A stretch of DNA of 64,000 nucleotides from Dicyema japonicum (GCA_011109175.1 RDEW01000004.1:101976-165975); one strand, 5' to 3'. Numbered from the stretch's first letter, positions 25,758 to 37,113 are shown. Notes: a model not told the origin generated them from the letters alone. Program-made: numbers and translations.

Positions 25758-27715
25758 ATGTCTGAAGAACAAGTAGAGAAGATGCAAGAGATCATCAAAG
25801 GTTTCGTTCGTCAAGTATTATTCACAATCCTATATTTAGCATCACTATATCTCCGCCATTTTTTGGCTGGACAAACTACTCATATTTACTCCACGTATTT
25901 CACTTATTAAACACTGAATAGAGGCCGAAGAGTACCTCCTGCTCTACCTTGAGTGTCTCTACTGCACAGGCCAGTACATGCGTTCTCTGTCTTTTATTTC
26001 CTACTACAAACTAGAAAATGTATGTTTTTTTCTTAATCTCGGCAGAAAAGCTTCAGAGCTACCCTCATGTGTGCGAAATGTTACGTAATGTCTCATTTTA
26101 TTTAAATAGTATGAGGCCGGTCACTATAATGAGGCCTCGAGCTTGCTATCCTCTGAACTGATCCAGAAAATCTACGACTCCGAGGTAAGTGGGTTCTACC
26201 TACCTTTAGCTGTTGTGTGGCATCTACCTTACAAGGGGAAAGATTGCCGAGGCCAAAGAAGAGAGGGAATTGGCAATTCAGTGCTATGATAATTGTTTGA
26301 GGGTAAACTCGATCTTCTATGAGTCAGTGGAGAGACTGATGAGACTGACTGGACAGGCCTCTGTAGATTTACATCTCGATGAGTCTATGGGAGACTCAAT
26401 CAATGATGTCTATAGAACACTTTATTCCGTTACTGAGTCTGGGATATTTAGAGAAACGTGCAAAACTGGACAGAAGCGATCAATTTCTGGCACAAATCTC
26501 AGAGAATAGTGTGGATGGTATGCTCTGCTCAGTAAAGCGACTATTTGATCTGTTTCTGTTCAATGATGCCTATAACTTGTCCCAGAAGTAACTTTCTACT
26601 TATTTGTAGAATTCTGGCACGTGATTTTTACAATTATGAGCATCTTTCTTACTATGTTGGTATTCTGTATAAACTCAACAAGGAAATCGGTATTTCTGTT
26701 ATTTTATTGTCAGAGATGTATTCGTTCATCCATAAAGTTATGAAACTCGACAATGAGGCACGTGTATTGTATAAATGTTTAGATCACTTGGTATTCTATC
26801 GGGATGTACTATATGATGAGAAATAACGCAGAAATGGCCCGGAAGTTCTTTAAGAAGGTCACAGACAAGAATCCCAGCTTTGTGTTTGCTTGGATGTGCA
26901 TGGGACACACCTATTCTATGGAATGCGAGCACGATCAAGCCATATCTGTATATTTGTCTGCAGTAAATAACTCTAAATGGTAAGGTTCTGGTCATATCAA
27001 GTCATAAACGTGCTTTGATCTCCGTGGCGACCGAGTATTTTAATCTGGACAACTTCACGATGGCCGCCAATATGCTGAAGGAGGCGCTCATTCACCTTCC
27101 TGATGATCCCTTGGTTGTTTATGAACTCGCAGTCATTGATTACAAGCGAGGCAGGTAGTTTGATGGCTAAATTGGAGATATGTAGAGGCCCTGAACGGGT
27201 TTAACAGGACAAAGTCCATGGCAGAGGAACGGGGGATTAATTTGATGGATGGATTCTGGGAACCACTGTACAACAACATTGGTTTCTGCTGTCGGAAACT
27301 TGGGTAGGTTGTTTTGGGGAATTTAGTGCTTATGATAAGGCCATTGAGAGTCACCTAATCGGCCTAACCATAAAACCGATATCGGGGACCTACTCTGCTA
27401 TCGCCTTTAACTATTGTCGCCTTCGGATGCATTTTAAGGCGATTGATTACCTCCATAAGGTTTACTGGTTTATAATCCAGGCTTTAAGTTTAAAAAGAGA
27501 TGACGTGGTGGCATTTTTGTATTAATACGAATCTCCAGTTCTCCCCTTTGATGGATATGCCGGAGCCGTTGGGTGGGAAAAAGACGGTTGATCCGTTGAC
27601 CGAGAGTTTGTCTCAGTGTGTTGAGAATAAACCGAATGAGACAACCTTTTTTACTGCTGATGATATTAACTTGAGTGTTACTAGTCCTGTTGTTGTCCTG
27701 GACGAGTCTCAGTAG
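25758..27715 (+). CDS. cdc16: Anaphase-promoting complex subunit CDC16/APC6
   Basis: TPR subunit of the APC/C ubiquitin ligase that drives mitotic exit. Start at 25758 (MSEEQVEKMQEIIK); introns of about 19-46 bp. After splicing the sequence reads as TPR helices throughout: 'HYISAIFWLDKLLIFTP', 'CLYCTGQYMRSLSFISYYKL', 'YEAGHYNEASSLLSSEL', 'LLCGIYLTRGKIAEAKE'. The diagnostic C-terminal half follows: ITWYSIGMYYMM, NPSFVFAWMCMGHTYSMEC, EHDQAISVYLSAV, DDPLVVYELAVIDYKRG, FWEPLYNNIGFCCRKLG and ALSLKRDD. These match CDC16 motif by motif (PAWIAYGHSF, EHDQAMAAYF, WEPLLNNLGH, LGLRRDD in the human protein). The C-terminal tail after 27540 is short, acidic and Ser/Thr-rich. About 530 residues against about 620 in human; complete. 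Confidence 0.92.
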
Positions 27716-28524
27716 GTTTTTTCATTAATGAGTTAAATTTACATATTTTGTATTTCATATTTGTTGGGATATTTTGTTGGTTCTTATTGGGGGATTTTAT
27801 TCATTACCAAGTACATTTGTGCAGGAAACGTCTTTATTGGAGGGAATCGTAGCATGTGGTGTTCAGTTTATAGAGTCATTTCTGAGACACATCATCGTTA
27901 TAGCTAACATCCTGAATCGTGGGAGAATGTGTGATGGGTATTTTTAGAGATCAAGCTCAGATTATGGATATCCTCCTTGCTCTGCCTGTCAGGGGTGGAC
28001 TGAGTGCTTGTTGACTTGACTGCTGATATTACAAGTCGAATCAATATCGACTATTCGTGTATTGTTCAGTTGGGCTCTGAACAAAGCGATTCGTAGTCAT
28101 TGGCTGTAGATAGGATATGCAGAAACAGGTTAAAGAAGGATGAAGAGCCATGTCGATCTTTAAATCATTATCTTGTTTAAATTCCCATTCATTTGAGTTT
28201 AAATTCAGTTTCTCAAAGGATTTGAACAAACATCTTTAATATGTGGCAATATTTGGAAGAATTCATTGTCCAATCAATAAAATATATTTCTGAAGAGCAG
28301 AAACACCCACATATCATGATATGTGTCAATTTTCTTGAGAGTGCTTCCCAGTTCCATAGAAGATGTGCTATAACAGATTAGAAAAACTCCCTCTTATGGT
28401 CCTGATAGGATCCTCATTATTTTATGCGAAAAGGGCTGATGCCATCTATATTTTTTATTTGAATGAATAAAAAATAATAAAATAAAATTTATAAAAATGA
28501 ACGAAAATTTAAATTTTTAATAAT
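27716..28524. other. Intergenic, nothing recognised
   Basis: Spacer upstream of LTV1. The minus-strand frame at 28041-28229 has no recognisable content. Confidence 0.45.
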
Positions 28525-28530
28525 CACGTG
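28525..28530. promoter_or_regulatory. CACGTG E-box upstream of LTV1
   Basis: A perfect CACGTG ends 17 bp before the LTV1 start codon. In animals Myc/Max binds this palindrome close to the start sites of ribosome-biogenesis genes. Function here is inferred. RRS1 has the same arrangement. Confidence 0.45.
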
Positions 28531-28547
28531 TTTTGTCTCAAACTCAT

Positions 28548-29940
28548 ATGGTTGTGAATAAACTATTAATTCAATAGAAAAGTAAGAAACAGCCAAGTAA
28601 GTCACAGAAGGTGTTCGAAATAGTCCCACGTGAAAAAGATGATCCGTTATACAATGATCCGTCCGCTTCCCCAAATATAATTCTCCCAGTCAAGAATATA
28701 GAAAAAGTACACATCATCTCACTCCTAAATACACAAATTTTTAATTTCTAGAGCTTTCTTGAAAGGTTGGGTATTACAGAGGACATGTTACCCCAAAAAA
28801 TGAGATCTAAACCCAAGTTTGAAATTATCAAGGGTAACGCTGACTATGATCCTGGTATTGTTATCCCTTAACCTTTTCAGAGGTCATTAAGAACCTTTAT
28901 GATGACAATCAGTACGAGGAGCTCACCGATGACTTAATCCAGATGGTCGATGCGCCATCAAAGTATATTACGTGAATGAATCCAGATCTGAGTCTTTTGG
29001 AGATTACGGCTACATTATGAACAGATTCTTGAACGATTTGGACATTTGCTGTGAAGAGGAGGGATTTCAACGTCCAAAACCGTTATACGTGGACTGTTCT
29101 AACTCATTAGGGACTTCGTGTGCTACTAGTAGGCGATCTAAGGCACTGAGGGACTTTGATGAACGATTCCAACTTGTACTATCGGTTATGCGTATTTTTA
29201 GTTCTTGGAAAAGGAGTCTCAGGATCTCTGTTCTTTGGATTACCATGAAACTGAAGTAATGAGAGAAATTGACTTGAATGAACTTTCTGCTGACCTCGAT
29301 AATCTCATGAATGCGTATCTGTCACGTTTATTTCTTCAGAATTCCGAAAAATGTCGGTAATATAATATCAAAAGAACGAATTGACTGTTCGTGAAGATAC
29401 CACATATGATAATTTGACTGAAGGGGACTTTGAGGATGATGGAGAATCGGATGAGTCCACTATAGTTGGGGATGAAGGTTTGTCCTGGTTATGAGGTTCC
29501 TAGAGAGTGAGGTTGGGAGTAGACGGTCTTCTGTGAGATGCATGTTTTCGGGGAGAATGATGGACGGGTCACATTGCGAAAATCTCAGTATGAATCGTTG
29601 ATTTATTTTTGGCATGACCAGTATTTCTAGTCGTGTCAGTCAGCCACGTGAAATTGTCCATAGAAAGAAACCCAGGATGGCCGCTGGGGGGAGACAAGAA
29701 GACCACTCCGAAACTGTCGCTGAAGAGTTACCGGTGCTTCCGCAGCCGGATTTCTCGCAAATCGACAGAAAGGCGTGGAAGGCAATGGTAAAGGAAGACA
29801 GAAGGGTTTGAATGAGTGGTTGATTTGACTAGTTGAAGAGAGTGAGGAAAAAGGAGATGAAAGTTCTATTTACTGATAACAAACTGAGTCGTCAACTATT
29901 GATGACACGAGATCAATCAAAACATGTTGATATTGTATAG
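28548..29940 (+). CDS. ltv1: LTV1, 40S ribosome biogenesis factor
   Basis: Assembly factor for the small ribosomal subunit; acts in nuclear export and late cytoplasmic maturation of pre-40S particles. The N-terminal signature begins right after a 27-bp intron (28551-28577) that directly follows the ATG: KSKKQPSKSQKVFEIVPREK, then DDPLYNDP and NIILPVKN. This lines up with the 'VTFHLVHRSQRDPL' start of animal LTV1. Later come 'ALRDFDERFQL' (equivalent to LLDERFEKF), an acidic stretch (DFEDDGESDES) and a basic tail 'AWKAMVKEDRR' plus 'LKRVRKKEMK' that corresponds to the C-terminal RKERR helix. Introns are about 26, 23 and 26 bp where certain; boundaries between 29.33 and 29.62 kb are not resolved. 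CACGTG occurs just upstream and again inside the coding region (about 28624 and 29643). Confidence 0.85.
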
Positions 29941-32439
29941 TTTTTATTAACGATAACATTTTTTTTGATATAAAATTGCATGTCACTTATTGAAGTCACT
30001 TCCAAATTTAGTCAGTGATCTTCAGTTCGTTTTTGCTTTCAACTAATATACTTTTTTTTTGGTTATTCCTTAGTACCACTGATGGAGTTAATCTTTCATG
30101 GAAGGAGCAGACATAATATGTCACATGCTGGACTGGTTGCCATCACCTGTCATTTGTAGTCTAACAGATGTCATATTTAGCCTATTATTAAAGCACTTTC
30201 ACGAAAGCCATAATGATTATAGCCCCGCATGTGCAACACTCAAACAAACAATATTTATAGTTAGTCTTTTCCATCTTCCTCTGTCGAATGCGAGTGATCT
30301 CAATTCGTCCAGGTCGTCTCCCGTCTTTAGATTTTTTCTCACACGATTTAAGTCTTTGTTTAGGGCTGTCGGAAGTGTCGATCTAGGTCGTCCGCGGAAG
30401 GGTTTTTCGCATCTGTCAAAGTAATCTTCCATCGCTTTGTTAGCGGGTGCGTCCGGGTTCATTCTTAGTACATGCCCAAATAGCCTCCACCGGGCATCTA
30501 TCACATCCTTGCTGATGTAAGAACACATACACTTGTTGTAGATACCAGTGGTTGATATTCTACGTGGCCACTCCATTCCGAGTAAGCTTCTTAGTTGCCT
30601 TCTATGGAACGAATCCAGTTTTGATAGTTCTTTGAAGGAACTTCCCCATGTCCCAGCGTTATACAGTAGGATCGGTTTCACAAACGCGTTGTAAAGCCTG
30701 CATCTGATGTCAATTCCAAGTCCTTTGGCCCTTAGCCATCCTTTCTTCAGTTTAGCCATTGCCGCATTTGCCAGTGTTTTCCTCCTTAGTACATCTTCAG
30801 CGTCTCCTAGTAGAGAGCCGAGCTTATTAGTACGTCTCCATCTTTCATGAGTAATATCGTCTTCTCTTTTGATTTCCGTAATTTCAGTTTTGTTAACATT
30901 TACGCTGAGAAACCATTTCTCAAGCTCCGCAGGTGCATTTTCTAGCAGGTGTTGGAGTGCGGTCACATCCCGTGATACAAAATCCACATCATCCTATATA
31001 GCATTTACGGAGGTCGCGGAGTGCAGATTCAAGGTATATGGTGAATAGTAAAGGGGACAGGGAATCATCCTGGGGTGTCCCAATCGTTGTTTTGAAACTG
31101 CGGAAAGTTGCTCTTTCTGTTCTCACAGATAGTCTTGTGGACGCAAGTAGTAGTCTGATAATCTTAACTGACAATTCATCCAATATTTCCTCAAGCACAT
31201 TCATCAGTTTCTGTCTGTTTATTGTGTCGAAAGCCCTATAAAGATCTATTCCCAAACACGGTGTTACGCTCTTGAATCATTCATTCGTCGTTCAGTGCCA
31301 TCTGTGACTCCATACAATGTCTGACGTAGACCTCCTTTCTCGGAAGCCATCTTGACTTGCTGGTAGGTATAGATCCCCCACACCCTTTATCCAGCACCTT
31401 ACTTATCGAATTCAGAAGTATTATCGGGCGGAGATTTTTTACTGGTCCTTTTGATTTGATCGGTTTTTGTATGGGTATTAGTAATCCATTTCCAAGTCCT
31501 AGATCGGTATTAGTTTCAAAGATGTCATTTAGGGTTTTTGCAATTGTGTCGGTAAGTTTTTTTGGCCCATATTTTATGAGCTCAGGGCTTATGTTGTCCG
31601 ACCCGGCACTTTTATTATTCTTCAGTTTCTTTATCGCTAATTCCACCTCTTCCACTGTGATTGGAATTTCTAGCGCCTTTGCTTCTCCCTCGAATAGGGG
31701 AAAGTCCATATTTTTTTTATTCAACAGTGCTTCGAAGTGTCTTGCAATCAATTCTGCCTTTTCTTCCGGGTTACCTACGAATTTTCCATCTTTGTCCTTG
31801 ATGTGAAGGGTTTTTTGTCTTTTCTTAGTCCGCAGCAGCCGCAAAGCCGCATACATCCTTGAATTGTCCTTTAGGCATTCCACATCTTTTAATAGGGATG
31901 TAATAATTTCCCGTGAGTGTTTTCTGTTCATCTTTTTGATTTTCCATTTTAGTTCCCTTTGTTGGATATTAAGCTCTTTTTATTCTCGTCTGACGTGTTT
32001 GCCGCTTTTAGCCGTAGCTCTCTGCAATGCTTTGCCATATTTGGCACGTTCGGGTGGTGATCCAATTTTAGGGCGTGATGATTTCGGACTCCAAGGCATA
32101 TTTTGGCCGACTTGGAGATTGCCTGTTTTGTTTGATCCCACAGAGTTCGTACTGATGATTCCGGTGCGGTTTTCACCATAAGAGTCTCGATTTGTTCGTG
32201 ATATTTAGCTCTACAAGTGGGCTCTAACCACAATTTTTCTGTCTGAAAGTATATATTGGGTCTTTGTCTCGCCTTCTTCGCGTTTTCAATGTATTTTTTC
32301 CCAGTCAGGTGCTTTTTTACACAAAGTTTTGCAATGACGATCCTGTGGTCGCTGTCGGTTGTTGTTCCCTGGTAGGAACGTGCATCATTTATCAGGTGTT
32401 TATCAGACTTTAGGCAGATAATGTAGTCGATTTGATTAT

Positions 32440-32447
32440 ATATATTC
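32440..32447. repeat. 8-bp target-site duplication of the MULE (left)
   Basis: ATATATTC at 32440-32447 is repeated at 34503-34510. Removing one copy together with the insert rejoins the LINE reading frame (IYNQIDYIICLKS). Confidence 0.8.
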
Positions 32448-32920
32448 GGTTGTAGGAAAAAAGTCAAGCGGAAAAAAAGTCAAGTTGTCTTTTTTAGTTT
32501 ATATCGCATTTTTGTGATACTACTAGCATCTTTTAATTTTTAAAAATTTTTTCAATACTTGACTTTTTTTCCACTTGACTTTTTTTCCATTTTTGAAAAT
32601 TTTTCCCTTATAAATTTTCGAAATTTAGCGCAAAACGGAAAAAAAGTCAAGTCCGTTAACGAATTCGGACTTGACTTTTTTTCCGTTTATAAATTAAGAT
32701 TTTTATTCATGATCGTTTCATTTTAAAGTAAGCGAGTTTAAATAACAAATTATTTAAATAGTTAATTTTGGCTAATGTTAATGCATTAAAATGTCCCGCC
32801 ACAACTAAAACTACACGTGGTGGAAATAAATTCTAAAAAAAAACAGATTTTTTCTACTTTTAAAATTTTTTAAAATGTTATAAACATATGATTTTTATTT
32901 AACGTGAATCAAGGGATTAT

Positions 32921-33920
32921 TTAATGGGAATCAAAAGAATATTTAATATTCCATGCAATTGCTTTTAGGGCTTCTCCTACTGTTTTTTTCCGTCCTGGCG
33001 ATCCAGACATATATTTAAAAGTTTTTTGTCTATCAATCGTTTTTTTATTTGTTCTTGTTGAAATTCTTTTTCCAAAGGACTCCTGGTCAATAATAGTTTT
33101 CGTCATTTTTTCTTCTTTTTGGAATGACGATATAATATTCCATATCGATGGATGACGATATCCCGTCAAATTGTATAATTTATTGTTCCACCCTTCACAA
33201 TAGTTATTTGTTCTTTGTTTATTATTGAGTGTAGCTTCATACACATTCCATAAATTTGGAGGAAACAATTGAGCAATGTGCTGTATTCTAACAGCTAAGG
33301 GGTTTTCTCGATCATTTAAGCAACGATAATAACCGCGAACATATGTTCTATCAAAATAATCTAATATATATTTTGGATCTGGAATATTTTCTGGCATATT
33401 ATTCATTAGGAATTCTATTCCTTCTTCCATATTTTCAATGGGTAAAAACGCAAGAGCGTCTATCATTGCGCAAAAAATGTTAAAATTAATATTTTCTTTA
33501 TATTGTTTTACTAGATGCAATTCTTGAATTTTTCTCCAGTTGACTGTCTTAGATGATAATAACATCCTCTAATATGTATTCGTCTCCCAAATACTGCAAG
33601 GACAGCTCGAAATACCGAATCTTCAAAGTCTGCCATAATAGTTTCAAGACAAAATGGAATATCTCCGAGATCGAAAATATTTTTTGGAATATGTAGAGAC
33701 AAGCGTTGATTCTTAGTGTTCTCTTGAAAGAATCTGCAGAAGGGAGAATAATTCTATTTGCTGTTTCACATTGAGACACAACCTTTGAATAGATTTGTAA
33801 GGGATTTTCTTGACTCGTTTTAGCAATAAGTTTTGCTTCGTTGCACAATTTCATCAGTTTTATTTGACTTTTGTCAAATTCGTGATTGTGAGAAATTCCT
33901 TCTTTGAGAAATTCAACTTA
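32921..33920 (-). pseudogene. MULE transposase, internally deleted and frameshifted
   Basis: Mutator-type DDE transposase remnant. From about 33900, 'SHNHEFDKSQIKLMKL' is the end of the N-terminal region, then 'PLQIYSKVVSQCETANR'. The frame next jumps to 'IPFCLETIMADFEDSVFRAV' and 'HIRGCYYHLRQST' (second catalytic Asp and CxxH block). A further one-base shift near 33550 leads into 'NWRKIQELHLVKQYKENINF', 'DYFDRTYVRGYYR', 'NLWNVYEATLNNKQRTNNYC' and EGWNNKLYNL (catalytic Glu), 'GYRHPSIWNIISSFQKEE', stop at 32921. The segment expected to carry the first catalytic Asp is missing between about 33720 and 33700. Family is clear; activity is not possible as it stands. Confidence 0.88.
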
Positions 33921-34021
33921 AAATCCGTATATTAAGTCAAAAAGATTAAACCAAAGCGAAAAAAGTCAAGGTCAAAAAGATTAAACCAAAGCGAAAAAAG
34001 TCAAGTCAATTTTATTTATTA

Positions 34022-34200
34022 GGAATCCTTGGCCCCCAAGCAGATGAGTTGGTTCGTAAGATCGGCTCCATGATTCAAGCTGTGACCAAGGATCCGCGAG
34101 ACTAGTTGGTTCCGAGAACGTATCTCGTTGGCTATTGTTAGGGGAAATAGCATGGCCATTCAGATTCCTTAATTTAATTTTTATTCATTTTATAATAAAA
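34022..34200 (+). mobile_element. LINE group C 3' fragment nested in the MULE
   Basis: Almost identical to 61575-61750: 'LGPQADELVRKIGSMIQAVT' with one small deletion after KDPR, then 'RGNSMAI' in shifted frame, and the 3' UTR TTTAATTTTTATTCATTTT with an A-rich tail. AT-rich direct repeats (TTTATTTATTA / TTTATTATTA) flank it and may be its target-site duplication. Confidence 0.85.
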
Positions 34201-35284
34201 AAAAAATTTATTATTACCTTGAAATTCTTAAATTGATTTAGTCAAAGCGATTATACCAAAGCGGAAAAAAAGTCAAGTCCGTGATTTCGTTAGCGGACTT
34301 GACTTTTTTTCCATTTTGCGCTAAATTTCGAAAATTTATAAGGGAAAAATTTTCAAAAATAGAAAAAAAGTCAAGCGGAAAAAAAGTCAAGTATTGAAAA
34401 AAATTTTTAAAAATTAAAAGATGCTAGTAGTATCACAAAAATGCGATATAAACTAAAAAAGACAACTTGACTTTTTTCCACTTGACTTTTTTTCCGCACT
34501 CCATATATTCACGGTCTCTCCGACAGAGTTTTTCTTTGTCCGTGCCACGTCGTCTTGTGGCAACCTGAGTGCGTAAAGGCCGTGTTGCACAGGAAAAGGC
34601 TATTTGCCTCGCAGAAGTTTACCAGAGAGGCTCCAGATGCATTTCTCCTTCCGCGCCCGTGTCTTCCAATAGAGGATTCTTCGGGCCCATTCGCATTCCG
34701 GCCTTTGCATTCATATCTCCCGCAACAAAGACAAGAGACGAGGAAGCATTGTTAGAGTATGTGCTTGATAGTTCTGAGTAGAATTCCTCGAGTTCACCAG
34801 GGTTCTTGATTACTCGTCCACAGTGTGGTGCATAGACATTTATAACGGTTAGTAGACTCTTGGACGGGCATAGTTCATTTAGTTTGACCTGTAGGACACA
34901 TATTCGGTCGTTGACTCTCCAATAGCGATGTAATTTTTTGAGGTAATCCACGTGTAGGGCAAATCCCATGCCGTAGTGTTTGCATTCAGTTGGGAAGAGA
35001 ATCAGTCGGTAGTTGCTCCATGTCTCATCGCGTCCATTTTCGATTTTCGTCTCTTGTAGGCAGCCAATAGATATTTTGTATTTCTCGAGATCGTCACAAA
35101 GTACTTTCCTTGTCCAATCTTTCGATATTCCACGTACGTTGAACGTCATTAGCCTGAGTTCTCGATTGTATGATGAGTGTTTTTCAGACATTTTTCTTAA
35201 CCGTTGTACAGAGAAGAAACGAGGCACGTCACCACCTCAACAAAAAAACAATATTATTTAACCTACACAATATTATTATTAATA

Positions 35285-35455
35285 GCACTTTCGAAGAACC
35301 AAAAATGTAATTTTCCGCTTGTGCCGTATTTTTCTTCAGGTTATTTTTTTCCACAATTCTCTTGACCAACTTCCTCCATGCTCCGCGGTTACAGGCAGTT
35401 ATTCCGAGAGTATCCAGATCATCAGTTTTCAGCTTTCGTCCTACATTGGTCAACC
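35285..35455 (-). mobile_element. LINE group B 3' end immediately 5' of the full-length copy
   Basis: Minus-strand codons read 'VGRKLKTDDLDTLGITACNR' and 'GAWRKLVKRIVEK', equivalent to the C-terminal GRWRRLVKQI region, then the 3' UTR block CGAAAGTGCTATTAATAATA. The 5' end of the next element begins about 40 bp further on, so two copies are arranged head-to-tail. Confidence 0.75.
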
Positions 35456-35801
35456 TACACGATAGAGAATATTTAAATTATTTTATTTTTTAAATTTTAT
35501 TATTGGAAAAGGATGTGTGCTCAAAGATGTTAGCGCAATCTTTAAACCAATAAGTTAAAAATATTTTGAATACGAGGCAATAATGACTCTAACCCCAAAT
35601 CAGAAATGCATCCAATAGCTCAGCACAGAAATAGTCAATTAATCAAAGAGTTTTCACACTCATAATTTGCCATCAAAAGAAATTTTATAGAAGCCGGTGT
35701 AAAGGATTGTTCAGTATGAAAAATTTTCTTATTCCTCTTAAAGCAGCGCTTCACGCACCCAAAAAGTTTAAAAACCAACCTCGCACCCCCGATTTTAAAT
35801 T
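35456..35801. other. No gene recognised
   Basis: AT-rich. The right part may belong to the decayed C-terminal region of the hAT remnant that follows. Confidence 0.35.
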
Positions 35802-36320
35802 TTACAGAATTCGAATTTTATTCAAAAAAATTATTTCGGTTCCTTGAGAATTTTCCTGCCTTTTGTTTTTAATTAATTCTTGAAAACGTGGTTTTTTGTT
35901 TGATAGTGCAATTCTGAGATAGTTTTCAGGGTTAAGAGCGTTTCGACAATGGAATCTGCTGCTGCAATTTTTGTTTGACCCAGAACTGTTTTCAACATTT
36001 CCAATGCACACGGCTCAATAAGAGTCTCTGCCATAATATGTAGCTTCCTTGATTTCGCAACTTTAAATGCTACCTGGAATGACCCCAAAAGTAACGGTTT
36101 GTCAATGCAGGTAAATCCAGGCTTCGGAAGCGTTCCTTGGATGTCGCATTGTGACTTTTTAGCCTTCAAACATCCAAGATCATTTACTGAAAGATTTACC
36201 CCCTCGTGGATAGATTTAAAATGTCCGTTCAACTTTGATGTTTTCAAATCAGAAAAAAATTACATTACAAAACACGCACTGGGGAGGGCGGGAGTCTATC
36301 GATTTCATCAATAATTATCT
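35802..36320 (-). pseudogene. hAT-family (BED zinc finger) transposase remnant
   Basis: On the minus strand the first exon-like part reads 'PPQCVFCNVIFF', then after a one-base slip 'DLKTSKLNGHFKSIHEG'. Together these form a C2H2 BED finger (CxxC...H...H). Downstream come 'GSFQVAFKVAKSRKLHIMAE' and 'TLIEPCALEMLKTVLGQTKI', a block shared by hAT-derived ZBED5/FAM200/SCAND3-like proteins (SYLVALRIAKxKKPHTIGETLIKPC). The catalytic core is not present. Either a degraded transposon or the 5' end of a domesticated gene that has been lost; the frameshift favours a relic. Confidence 0.75.
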
Positions 36321-36408
36321 TCGTAAAACCATATTCAACACTTCTTTCCAATTTCGAATTTTAACACACGTTGACATAGACAACCACGAGTTTTTTAATT
36401 CTTAGGAT

Positions 36409-37113
36409 GTCCCAGTATTCTGATGATTTGGTCTGATGATTCAGACTAATTCTTTCTACCTCGACTTCTGAGATCATCTGTTTATGCAGGATAGTCTGTT
36501 TGCTGAGTTGGTGCCCCGGACTCTACGGCTTCTCTTTTATGAGATCGATGGTCACCCTCCTGAAAAATGGCTTTGTCTGAGGAATCCATCCCTTGGGGAT
36601 GTATTTTCGATATGTGGTAATTATTCATTTGTTGAAATGGCTAATTGCAAAATCCCCAGAGTCTCTCCAAGAAATCGATCAAATATTTAAAGATACTTTT
36701 GTGCTGTTTTTGACACCTCGAGTAAGATTTTTATAGTTCCGTCAACCTTGTACATTTACCTCCCAACCATAGGGGAATCGGCATCAAATTTCTTGAGAAT
36801 TGAGCCTCTTCTTTTTGAGTGCCTCCAAACTGTATAACATTGCAGGAAATATTGCGGAGTTGAAAACATAAACATAGGTCTCTGGGTTTTGACTTTCTAA
36901 TGTAGAACACAGTGTTCCTAGCTTTTTTCTTCCATATTTTAGCGTGTTCCATAAATTACCTCCTCGTCAATAAGCTATTTCATAGTCTTCTTCCGAGGTT
37001 TGCATTGTAACTTGTTTTTTAAATCAGCCACCCTCCTGTTTCTGGAACATAAAATCCGAATTCTCTGCGAGGAGGCGCAAAAGCTTATCTTTGAAGATGG
37101 GAACTCTTATTAA
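36409..37113 (+). CDS. Unrecognised spliced protein
   Basis: A convincing small-intron gene that I cannot name. From 36409: 'MSQYSDDL', an intron to about 36486, then 'DSLFAELVPRTLRLLFYEID', 'GHPPEKWLCLRNPSLGDVFS', a 46-bp intron, 'ESLQEIDQIFKDTFVLFLTP', then further exon-like stretches 'ESASNFLRIEPLLFECLQT', 'INYLLVNKLFHSLLPR' and 'SATLLFLEHKIRILCEEAQK', ending LIFEDGNSY at 37113. The composition (helical, Leu-rich, with regularly spaced hydrophobics) suggests a helical repeat or scaffold protein. The 36.95-37.02 kb junctions are uncertain. A LINE B fragment follows directly. Confidence 0.5.

Larger units (their letters stand above)
32448..34502 (-). mobile_element. MULE (Mutator-like) DNA transposon with long TIRs
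   Basis: A 2,055-bp element bounded by inverted repeats of about 240 bp (32448-32690, 34260-34502) and an 8-bp duplication. The TIRs contain repeated GGAAAAAAAGTCAAG motifs in both orientations, plausible transposase binding sites. A further 35-bp direct repeat with the same motif lies at about 33933-34002. Transposase remnants are encoded on the minus strand. It sits inside the APE domain of a group B LINE and has itself received a group C LINE fragment, so the insertion order is LINE B, then MULE, then LINE C. Confidence 0.88.
30182..35245 (-). mobile_element. Full-length LINE group B (APE endonuclease + RT), interrupted by a MULE
   Basis: Minus strand, about 3.0 kb once the 2,055-bp insert at 32448-34502 is set aside. 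The 5' UTR (ACGTGCCTCGTTTC, ACAACGGTTAAG) and start near 35195 match the second copy at 51.95 kb. The APE endonuclease runs from 35150 (LRLMTFNVRGIS, IGCLQETKIE, VINVYAPHCG, VFVAGDMNAK) and resumes after the insert with 'YQGTTTDSDHRIVIAK'. RT blocks are 'KLKNNKSAGSDNISPELIKY' (31600), 'LRPIILLNSISKVL', 'FDTINRQKLM' (31220), 'IGTPQDDSLSPLLFTIYLE' (31070) and a broken DDVDFVS box. The C-terminus ends SVAHAGL at 30217, followed by a short conserved 3' UTR. Stops and frame breaks show it is no longer active. Single-ORF layout and size resemble RTE-like elements. Confidence 0.9.

Noticed and set aside
31357-31806. 149-codon plus-strand frame
   Set aside because: It is an antisense shadow of the LINE B reverse transcriptase.
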